Source of the DNA: Marsupella aquatica
Taxonomy: Eukaryota > Marchantiophyta
Direction: 5' to 3'
NCBI GenBank assembly: GCA_973895155.1
Contig: OZ316893.1
Coordinates: 4,030,001 to 4,094,000 of the forward strand
Length of the DNA stretch: 64,000 nt
Made by a program: the position numbers and the translations under genes. Below are positions 54,881 through 64,000 of this stretch, piece after piece; position 1 is the first letter of the stretch, and the number at the start of each line of letters is the position of its first letter. The notes beneath the pieces were generated by a model, which saw only the letters and a list, made by a program, of their open reading frames with translations, had not been told where the DNA came from and searched no databases.

Positions 54881-57219
54881 ATTCTCGCCAATGCAGTAGT
54901 CTCCTCGATAACGGCAGCAGGTATGTAGATGCAAGATTCAGTTCTTTTCTGGAATCTCTTCTTCCGTAGCTAGTCATATATATAGTAGTTCGAGTGTATA
55001 GACTGGGCGATCGAGGGACATGAGAAACTCTGTGAATGATGGCTTTAAGCTCCTGCAGAGGCCTTGGGTCGAAGATTCCAACTCGATTCAATTTAGGCCG
55101 GATTTCAAAAACAATACAGTCTGGTGTAGAAATTGTTTAAATCAATGTTTGAAAACAGTCACTCACACAGAGTGCAGAAATTGATCAAATCTGTTGATAG
55201 CAAATCCAACGACCCGTCATGGAGAAAAACTTATCTGATTTATACAGAGATGGCACAACCCCTAAACTTACAACAACAGCCATACTAAGGAAAGAATGAC
55301 ATCGAAGTTCATGAGGTTTCGTAGCTAGGGATCATATCGGAGGTACCATGAGTGGCGTGGAAGCTGTTGTCGAGGCAAGATCGTTGACGAAACCATGGAA
55401 AAGTAAACATGCGTTGTCAACAAACGAGGCAGGCAAGCGAGAACGGATTGAATTCAAAGAAGTAGTCGGGGCACGACAAGAAAGACAAGACCTGAGAAAA
55501 GTTTATTGGGGGCTAGAAGAAAAAGTTTCAGGTACACCTCGATTCTTTAGAGCAATCGAAAAAGAATTACAGACATAGGAGCATGCGATGAGGAGCGCCG
55601 AGTTTTGCTATTTGCAGATCAGAGAAAGGCATGCTTCACTGCCAATGGAAGATGGTCGACACAACCTAAATTGACAAAGACACAATTTTCTGCCCTGAAT
55701 CGACCAAGTGCTCTGAATTAAATTGAACTCAAAAAACAAATCGTTTGCGCGACTAATTATGAATTGCGAAAATGGCTAGTCTTGAATGCTACTGAGGAGA
55801 AGATCCAAGGACCATTCAACTTCTTGCCTTGAAAAATCATTTTGAATTCCATCCAAAAGACAGCAACCATTCAACTTGTAAAATATCGTGTACAGTTAAA
55901 CTGACTGACGCACAAGTTCAAGATAGGAGAACTTCAGTGTAGTTCATTCCAAAATTTCGATCCAGATTGGGGATAGTGGATTATGCAGTTGTCAGTGTTT
56001 TGGCACGTCTCGAGGACTTCCGGACATCTCTTAATTAATGAGGTCCTGTGAAGCCAGACCTGATGGGCACTTTGTTTGACTACAGGAGGATCCTGAATTT
56101 TGAAAACATAGTGCCCAACGGGAAATTTGAGCTGCTTTCCACAGGCAAATAATCTCAGAGCGGTTGACCCAACATTCTTTGATAGTCCTTTCTTAGCACT
56201 ACAGTGGAAGCATTACTTGACACTAACTCCAATGAACAAATCGACTGCTCGTGCTCTCCACTGGGCAAATCGCAACACTGCGCGGCATACGAAATATGAA
56301 ACAATCATGAAAGATTACGGCAATATAGAAAACTGACAGGACAAATGAATACTCGTAAGGACAATGGATACGACTCTGAAGGCATAACTACCCAAAATAG
56401 GAGACATCGTTCTGGATTCACATTCCCGGGCCTCGGCACTTGCAATACAATATTATTTTGACGCACGACTTAGATTTGGTTCCGGGTGACCAAATCAATA
56501 AAAACTGTCAGAAATTTCTAAACCACCACATGCACGTCAACGAGCACCAGGTGACCATGGACAAGAGAGAACTTCATTGAAAGCAACGAAGTACTGCCAA
56601 CGAAATGGGTTTGTGGTCGTAATCAATGATTTGTTCAAGCATGAGTATCAAATCGGCGGAAGATACGGTTACAGAATGCACGCCCCAATTTCTCCTCGGC
56701 GCATGCAATACTTGGATCGATGGCCGAACGAAGTTTTTTCGGTTCCATTCGAGATAGGAAAAACCAAAAGGGCCATGAACAATTTATCTTGAGTTAATTA
56801 AGGATAATAAGGCACGGGGGGAATGTCGTCCAAAATCTTAATGATTCGATGCCTTCGCAATCAACCAACGTGACCATGAGCAAGGACGAAGAAACGAAGT
56901 GCAGTTGGGTTTTTTCGAGGCAAGGAAACGAGTTGAAGTGCACTTGTCTTTCGTCCTTGGTTCAAAGCAATTTGGTTATATAATCCGTGTGAACAAAGGG
57001 GACAACTTTTAAACGTGCGGAATGGAGATTAAGTAAGGCTCATTCACCGATGCTTGTGAATTCAAATTACTAGAGTGAGGCAAACACTGTAGACCAATCG
57101 AGCTTCCTCAAACACACATTTCCTCTAAAAGCGGAGCAATTGCAAGGAAAGGGTCCCCATACGCCAGTCACAGCGAATAGCACTGCAGCGGCCGCTATCC
57201 GACTATATTGACAAAGCAA

Positions 57220-57285
57220 ACTACTGTAGCTAGTCAAGTGAACTACAGTAACTAGTCAAGTGAACTACAGTAGCTAGTCTAAAGA
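57220..57285. repeat. 22-bp tandem repeat, three copies
   Basis: AACTACAGTAACTAGTCAAG-type units. Each also contains the near-palindrome CTACTGTAG or ACTACAGTAG. Confidence 0.85.
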
Positions 57286-58457
57286 AAGCCGACTTGGAGT
57301 AACTATACATGTGCATAAAGCGCCTGCAGTGTGGCGTGACCAAGTCATCTCCCTGAATCAAACATGCGATAAACATCTACCGCCCACAACGCAATCATGG
57401 TTGGGTACATTGCCCCAGCTCCAAACGTCGCTTGTTTGGTACTCTCCTGCGACCTACGAACCAATCCAAATCGCTTTCTCAGTGGCCTGAGTATATAGAT
57501 GAAGAGCAAATGTCTAAAAGCAGAGCAAATGGAAGGAGACAGACACGAGTAATTAAAGACTTAGTAATTGATCTTCTTTTGTGCGCATTGATAGCATGAA
57601 AGTCACTCTTGCAGTTATGAAGTCAATGCCTTCGGAGCCGGATTTGAGAATGACAATCTTCAGAATTCGTAATCCTGAAGCAGTGCTTCACAGCACTGAA
57701 ATCAGAAATTATTTCTGCTGGGAAATAATTGAAGCACTGAAATGCTGGGAAATTGACATCACAGCACTCCATCGCAGCTAATTGTTAAACCCTGTCCGTT
57801 TAACTTTCATTGAAGTGCAACAGATGCTGGAGGATCTGTTTCAATTGAATTGGCTGGACTAAAAATGCCAAGAAAGATTAGATATCCTTTCCCAGCCAAT
57901 TCATATGAAGATCTTGAATGAATTGGGACGTTGAAGAGAAGTAGGGAAAGCTCCGATGCGCCTTTGTTCTCCATATCGTCAATCTTTTAGCCACCATACT
58001 CAATACGAGTAGTCCAACAATCTGGTCTAAAGCTGCCAGTCCCAATACACAAATCAAACGTTCAGCTGGCCAAACCTTGTACATCTTTTCTACAAGATCG
58101 TCGAGAGTGGACCAGGCTAAGATTCCATTCTCATTCCAAGCAACCAAGATGACATTAACAGTGACTCCATAAATCCAATGTTTAATCCCAATTTCGTAGA
58201 GCTTTTGTGGAAGATCGTTGAGTGTGGACCAGGCGAAAGTTCTTGTTCTCCTGCCGAGACAGCAAGAACCTTTACCATTGACTCACCACTTCACCTCTCG
58301 TTAAATACTCACTTGGCTGAAGAAAGAACTTAGTTGAAATTTATCTATTGGACCACAACCACCTGTGACCGATAAAGGAGGCCAAACACTAGTCCTATCA
58401 CTACAACCTTGAAAAGGCCAACCACGTACTAGCCAAACGACACTACAACCTGTCAAG

Positions 58458-58495
58458 TCAAGTCAAGTCAAGCCAAGCCAAGTCAAGTCAAGTCG
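58458..58495. repeat. (GTCAA)n microsatellite
   Basis: About eight five-base units, two of them variant GCCAA. Confidence 0.9.
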
Positions 58496-59421
58496 TCACC
58501 CGAACTGCTCCGGTTGTAGTATCACTCTCACTCTCCTGTTACTCACCTCAATCTGCCTCACTCAGGGTAATTCAATTCACACAGGCAAGAATGCCAAGGC
58601 GAGGATGGTGGTGATGGTGGCTGGAAAGGAACAATGAAGCAGTGTGAGCTGTCAAGTTTGCATGCTGAGATTAAAAACATCACAACCTATTCAAGAAACC
58701 TGATGTTTCTTAATTGATTTTGGTGTTGGTTATCGTCTGCCCAGTTGCTGCTATAGCTGGTCCCAGCTGATGAGATGAACCCTTTAATGAATAAAGTTGG
58801 AGAAATTTCCAATTCCCTCTCGCTCTTCACTCAGCTCGAGGTCTTGGCATTGCAGTCGAACCGTATGTCTACTATGTCACTAATTCCGAATCAATTCTTC
58901 GTCTTTCCTTTTCCTGAGCTCGGCTTAATTATTCTTTGAGAAAACGAGGTTGTTATGCTACTGTAGTTTAATTTAGACAGCATCCTGACCAAAAAAGGTG
59001 GTCTAGGCTGGGCATTTGCTAACTATGCCTACTACTCACTTTCAATTATGCCTCTAGGGTCATGGTCTGAAGATTTCACTCAACACATTAGGCCCAAGGA
59101 ATAACTTTCAATTGCAACTACTAGCCCTGACTACTCTTCTTTGAACGTGAATAGCGGGGAGTACAATAAAAATGTCACCAAAATATATTCCTTATTCACA
59201 TTCTTTGAAGGTTAATGAAATAATAAAGGAGGCCCTTTCCCCTTTTTTCCTTCTCTTCATTGGGTTCCTTTCCCTTTGGGATCATGTCTCCTGGTTCGGC
59301 ATTTTTTGCCTTTGGGCACCATGATAAATGATAAAAAAAAACATCATAAATGTCATCATTTTAAAAATTTAAGGTCATAAGGACTTGTTTGTGGCTTTAC
59401 TCTAACATGCCCTATTTTATG

Positions 59422-60045
59422 CGTAATTCCTGTTAGGAAGAAAGGTTACCTGTGTGTAACCTTTTCTACTAGGTGCCACCATTTCCATAAAATCTTGCCC
59501 GGTAATCTTGCCCGGCAAGTATGACGTATGATAATGACTGTTTGGGTTAGGGTTGTAGTCTGAAACCTGTTGCCACAATGCTAAAAAAAACTTCCTGGTT
59601 GTCACTAGTCACCAGTCAACATTTTCTCACTTTCTAGTCACAAGGTTGAGCTACAGACAAATAACCCCAAACCAAACCCTTGTAATTCTTGTCAGGAAGA
59701 AAGGTTACTGGTGTGTAACCTTTTATACTAGGTGCCACCATTTCCATAACCTTGTGCCCAGAAAATCTTGCCCGGTAATTTTTTTTCTAGGCAAGTATTA
59801 CATATGATAATGACTATTTGAGCTGGGGTTACTAACTGAAACTTGTTCCCACAAAGCTGAAAAAAACTTCCCAATTGGGTCGGTCATTATTTCCTATTTC
59901 CTCACTTTCTGGGGTTTTATCTGAAACCTCTTCCCACAAAGCCCAGAAAAACTTCTTGGCTGGTCCATGAGCATTTACTCACTTTCTGGTCAATTCCTCA
60001 GTTTCGTCACGAGGTTACAGACTATCAACCCCACACCAAACCCTC
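59422..60045. repeat. 260-bp tandem repeat, about 2.4 copies
   Basis: GGAAGAAAGGTTAC starts near 59436 and 59695; both units contain TAGGTGCCACCATTTCCATA, ATCTTGCCCGGTAAT and TCACTTTCT. A third, partial copy (GAAACCTCTTCCCACAAAGC) follows from about 59920. It directly precedes the CSN7 upstream region. Confidence 0.85.
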
Positions 60046-60698
60046 ATTACCCTAAAGTTGAAGACTGACTCGTGTAAGGTGAAAACAAGGGACCCACCAT
60101 TTAAGCGACCGATCATTCTGTGTTTGTATGTGATCTGTCGCCCGGAAGGTCGCGGGTTCAAAAACTTGGACAATCTTACAAGCCTCGCCTCGCGCGCTGA
60201 GAGAGAGAGAGAGAGATTTGTTCTCCTCCACTCCACTGCTCTCGAGACGAGACGAGGGGGAGCGAAGAAACGAAAGAAGAAACACAGAGCGTCGTGTTGC
60301 ATAGCTTACTCTCTTTCAGTTCGTTCATTACCTCCGTGCCGCAACAACAGTGAGCCAAGCAAGCCCCGGAGCGACGAACAACCTACGCACCCGCACCCGA
60401 TCGGCATCGGCGAAAGAGAAGTTGGACCACCGTCTGTCGACCAGCTCGAAAACGGAGATCGAAAGGCGGACGAGAAAGTCCCGATTCGTTTCGCAGGAGG
60501 GTCGGAGGGTTTTGGTTCCTGACTGATTGATTGAACACGGTCGTCGGGACACACAGAGACACACACATACTCTACACGGGCAACGGATCGATCAATTGAG
60601 CACAATCAACACGCACAGCTCTGTGTTGTATTGTCCCTCCAACATATTGTGTTTCGGAAAGCAAAAGAAAAGGGTCTTTGTCTTGGAGGGCCGGAGTG
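60046..60698 (+). promoter_or_regulatory. CSN7 upstream and leader region
   Basis: Non-coding by position. Contains a tRNA-like B-box remnant (AGGTCGCGGGTTCAAAAAC, near 60150), a (GA)9 run at 60199-60216 and purine-rich GC-rich sequence, typical of plant core promoters and leaders. No TATA box is evident; the transcription start is not resolved. Open frames on both strands (for example 60058-60522) are taken as chance in GC-rich DNA. Confidence 0.45.
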
Positions 60699-63600
60699 AT
60701 GGAGGTCGAGATGCGGCAGGCCGAGCTGGTCGAGCAATTCGTGGTCCTGGGGAAGACTGCGAGGGGGAGAGCAGCAGCGGAACTCGTAACGCACGCTACT
60801 TCGCATCCCAACCTATATGCATTCTCGGAGCTTTTGGCTCTGCCGCATATTCTTGAGGTGAGTACAATAGACTGGTACTTCCGGATTTTTTCTTTGGATT
60901 TATCCTCTCGTGTCTCATTCCAGGCGACTACTGGGACAAGAGCCCTACCCTTGACATCGAACGAGGGAGGAAACGAACGTATTACATAGCACTTAATCCA
61001 GAAACGCTAGCGGATGAACTCCAATTAGCCTTCTTACTCGCTACCCTAATTACTTTCCTAGTGGCAACTGCGAATCATGAATAAGGGAGTTTTAATTGTC
61101 AATTTGGAGTAATGGCAACCTCACATGTAGTGCAGTGTGCATTTAAGTCTTTTCACCCGCTACCCTAATTCCTTACTAAGTAGCAGTCAGCAACCGTGAA
61201 TAAAAGAATTTTTGTGGAAACTTTATAGAAACAGCGCAGTATGGTTGAATGTAGCTAGGAGACTTTCTCGCGTATAACTCCCCAGGGTCTCGTTTGAAGC
61301 CCTACTATCGGTTTGATAAACTGGACAATGGCACCTTCAGAAAACCTTGCTGGATTTTCCGCACAAACCGTGCACAATTGTCGCGAATTCCGCAGGGGGA
61401 AACAAAAATCATCTAAAGCGTTTTAGGTCACCCTTTCTTTAGATTGTCTTCTCTATACCTGTAATGGATCTACTCTCAGTAAGACATCAATCAGCATTCT
61501 TTGTTTCCTGTCGTTCTTTCGTGCAGCTGCAAGGAACAGAGCATTCAAGCTCCCTCGATCTACTACGTCTTTTTGCCCATGGTACTTGGGCCGATTATAA
61601 AAGTAATCCTCTTATCCCGGTTCTACCTGTTGCTCTTGTGTGTAAACGTTCACAATAAATTTTATTCTCTCATGCAGTGCATCATGTTCCAGGTGAGGCC
61701 GTTGGACGTTAAAATAATTAAACTCAATTTGGTATTCCTCTGTAATGTAAAAGAGATTTGGGTAAGGTAATGAAGCTGGATTTATCTCTTACTAGATGTT
61801 TAGAATTTTAGGTCCCAGCGTATAGTGCTGCTAGCAGAAAATACATACTGTCTTTTAGTCCAGCAGGTAATCAGATTTTACTTTTTCGGTTTCGCAGATA
61901 ACAGTCGGCAGCTTCCTCCCTTACATCCGGAGCAGCAACTGAAACTAAAGCAACTAACTGTTATGACGCTAGCTGAAAAATCAAAGGTATCCTGCGCACA
62001 TCTTATCACCGGTCAGGCATGTTTGGCTATAGTATCGCTGACAGTTTAGGGATTTGAGATGTAGCTGTGCCTAGCCAAACTTCTCACATGAGTCTTACTG
62101 CCGTCTGAGATATGTTTGGAACCGACATGCTTGCATGTGTTTGTTGTAAAGTCTCACTACTTGTGAATGGCCTGGTTTTTCCCCTCGATCTCTTTTCATT
62201 ATCAACGTTTGCAGTCGCTATCAAAACTCATTTGAATCTTTTCATTAATGTGATTTGGGCGGGAACTCTATACTCTGACTCATTATGTCTTTTGATGTAG
62301 TGACGCATGGCAGCTCTGGCAACTGAAAAACAGGAAGAAAAGTTGTTGCTAAGCATTAAATGTATGTAGCAAACCCTAATACTTGCCGTTTTTCTGATGA
62401 AGGTACTACCTTACGATTTGTTGATGCAACAATTGGATGTGTCCAATGTTCGGGAGCTGGAAGATCTCTTGATCAATGACTGTATGTATGTGGTAAGTCA
62501 ATGTGCTGCTTACAGTTGAACGGCCAACTCTCTCTTTCATAGCCCCTTTGTATATTTGAAACCGAAACAAGCAACACGTGGAAAGGAAGTCTAACATCTC
62601 CTTTCTGATTTTAAATTGTATATGATTTTGGTAGAATGTTATTTTACTAGCCATGTTTCTGAAGCCACGAAGAATTTGCTGTTGTGTTCCCAGTTCCCTT
62701 ATTAATGCTTGTGGTGCCCCTGTTTTTTTATTTAGAGGTTCTTCGCAATTAGTGTCTTCCTGAATTCTTCTCGTCTCGTGCACAGGGTATTGTGAGGGGT
62801 AAATTGGATCAGCGGCAGCGCTGCTTTGAGGTAATGACGTTCAACAGAGCTTCCTGCAGATCCATGCTTTCACTTCGTGTTTATGGGTTTGTTAAGCACT
62901 CACATAAAAGTCACATCCGGTTATACGGCGAGTCAAGAGAAGCGAAATGAGAATTATCTTTGACATGCGCTCGTAAACATGTGTTGGCACTTCAGGTTCA
63001 ATTTGCTGCTGGGAGAGACTTGAGACCAGGACAGCTGGACACAATGATACAGACCCTTGCTACTTGGTATGTATTAGCCATTGCCTGTAATACGGATTGT
63101 CTTCATTTCGTGAACTCTACCCTTTTTGAGTCTAGGGTTTTTGTTTCGACTCCTGAACAGGGCCTTGCTAGTGTTCTGTTTCCTGACGCTTTAGAGAGGG
63201 AAGCCCATTTTCAGACAGCTTGCACTTTTGCATTTTTTGTTTTGAAATGGTGTCACCGGCAAGGGTTGTAGGGAGGACCAAGTGCTACACTTGCTGAACT
63301 AGTTGTCTAGATCTGGTGGGCACGACGTAATTGGCCAAGCTTCATCAGCGGTTACCTCTCTACGATCTATTGAGCGTGTTTCTGATGTATGCTGTTTACA
63401 GGCTGGGTAACACTGACAACCTTTTGCTGGCCATTCAAGACAAGATCAAATGGGCAGACAGCATGAGTGATTTAGATCGAAAGCACAAGAAGGAAGTAGA
63501 AGACAGGGCAGAGGAGCTAAGAAAGTCAATCAAGGTAAGTGACGTTATCCTTGTTGCTAATTTTTGCATCTGCATGCATTTTACTCACATCCTTCGGTGT

Positions 63601-63841
63601 CGCAAAGGGAATGAAGTTCTCGGAATCAATTTCGGTTCTAGCTGGAGTTTCCTGATTTGTTGGCTTATTTTTGCACTAGGAATACAATAAAACTGAGTGC
63701 TTGCCTGTGGGAATCATATAATCAACATCTCATTCGTAGGCGATTTTGCACGTTTTGGGGAGCGTTGAAACCCGATTCTTTTCCGTCATTCAGATGTCTA
63801 GCGCAAATGAGAATCTTATCTTGGAGGCAGTGAGGGTTTGA
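60699..63841 (+). CDS. CSN7: COP9 signalosome subunit 7, 5' and central exons (3' end uncertain)
   Basis: Start ATG 60699 (MEVEMRQAELVEQF). Exons with GT-AG borders and consistent phases: 60699-60857, 61527-61602, 61898-61986, 62403-62492, 62786-62830, 62996-63066, 63402-63534. A possible eighth starts at 63794 and either stops at 63841 or splices on at GCA|GTGAGG (63829). The seven sure exons give 221 residues; Arabidopsis CSN7 has about 260, so the end may lie beyond the window. Recognisable: ATSHPNLYAFSELLALPHI, LDLLRLFAHGTW, KLKQLTVMTLAEKSK, QLDVSNVRELEDLLIND, GIVRGKLDQ, AAGRDLRPGQLD and IQDKIKWADSMSDLDRKHKK, the PCI/winged-helix region. CSN7 is a core scaffold of the nuclear deneddylase that recycles cullin-RING ligases and represses photomorphogenesis. 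Confidence 0.95.
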
Positions 63842-64000
63842 GTTTGGACCTGTGGATTACTTAGATGTTGAGTTTCGTTAGGTTGTTTCTGGGTGGAATT
63901 CTTGTTCTAGACTTCGAACCTGTTGATAGCCTGATGTTTATAGCACTTAATAATGCAATGGAGACGAAAGTTGTTCGATATGTGTTTCTCACTTGTTGGC
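63842..64000. other. Right edge, probably CSN7 intron or 3' UTR
   Basis: No reading frame of note. Either the last part of the CSN7 transcript or its final intron, depending on which end of exon 8 is used. Confidence 0.5.

Larger units (their letters stand above)
50895..59421. other. Gene-poor stretch, no gene recognised
   Basis: Reading frames here (for example 54415-54702, 55348-55578, 57581-57781) have no recognisable domains or splice support. Repeats seen: an AT microsatellite (about 51808-51828), a degenerate 78-bp duplication (about 53883-54040), a 48-bp tandem repeat (54789-54880), a 22-bp triplicate (57220-57285) and a GTCAA array (58458-58495). Confidence 0.5.

Noticed and set aside
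55348-55578. 76-codon charged frame with a good start context
   Set aside because: No recognisable family and no neighbouring exons; too short to claim as a gene.
60058-60522. 154-codon plus-strand frame upstream of CSN7
   Set aside because: Contains a tRNA-like relic and a GA microsatellite, ends before the CSN7 start and lacks domains; it looks like leader sequence.
1-64000. CRISPR arrays, rRNA genes, bacterial-type operons
   Set aside because: No regularly spaced short repeats with unique spacers, no rRNA-like sequence, and the gene structures are eukaryotic.

Overview
This window is nuclear DNA from a land plant. The evidence is a Kelch-repeat F-box gene, a COP9 signalosome subunit 7 gene with GT-AG introns, TTTAGGG-type telomeric repeats, and plant classes of mobile elements (CACTA with TNP1/TNP2-like genes, Copia, L1-like LINE, tRNA-derived SINE, MITEs). 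The single-exon Kelch F-box gene and modest CSN7 introns would suit a bryophyte, perhaps a liverwort. That placement is inference only.

Only two ordinary host genes are convincing: the Kelch F-box gene on the minus strand (34991-36175) and the 5' and central part of CSN7 on the plus strand (from 60699 to near the right edge). The rest is mostly mobile or decaying DNA.

Layout. 246-2400: a LINE, truncated at its 5' end, that has lost its reverse transcriptase domain; a perfect 14-bp target duplication flanks it. 3127-4529 and 20412-22681: two halves of one decayed coding sequence. 4530-20411: a 15.9-kb CACTA element sitting between those halves, bounded by 18-bp perfect inverted repeats starting CACTA; it was inserted at a codon boundary. 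All recognisable CACTA coding is on the minus strand: a TNP2-type transposase (8913-12657, damaged), a TNP1/Ptta-type accessory gene (5425-8660, splice phases intact) and a cassette of host-like domains (F-box, tandem BRCT, EDM2-like PHD array; 13045-15887), with an unidentified Cys-containing reading frame upstream (16295-16744). 24884-29812: a minus-strand Copia element with both LTRs, primer-binding site, polypurine tract and gag, but nearly all of pol is missing. 31698-32029: a tRNA-derived SINE. 46840-50880: a duplicated 1.5-kb segment associated with CxxC zinc-finger reading frames; one copy carries a 380-bp MITE-like insertion. Several private tandem repeats lie in the gene-poor stretches.

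The most interesting object is the CACTA element. In the same transcriptional direction as its transposase it carries domains related to chromatin reading (EDM2-like PHD), DNA repair (BRCT) and ubiquitin ligase targeting (F-box). EDM2 itself is known to modulate transposon heterochromatin in Arabidopsis, so an anti-silencing role for the cassette is a reasonable but untested hypothesis. The interrupted gene shows a second signal: all eleven premature stops I located are one C-to-T change away from a Gln or Arg codon, the expected scar of methylcytosine deamination.
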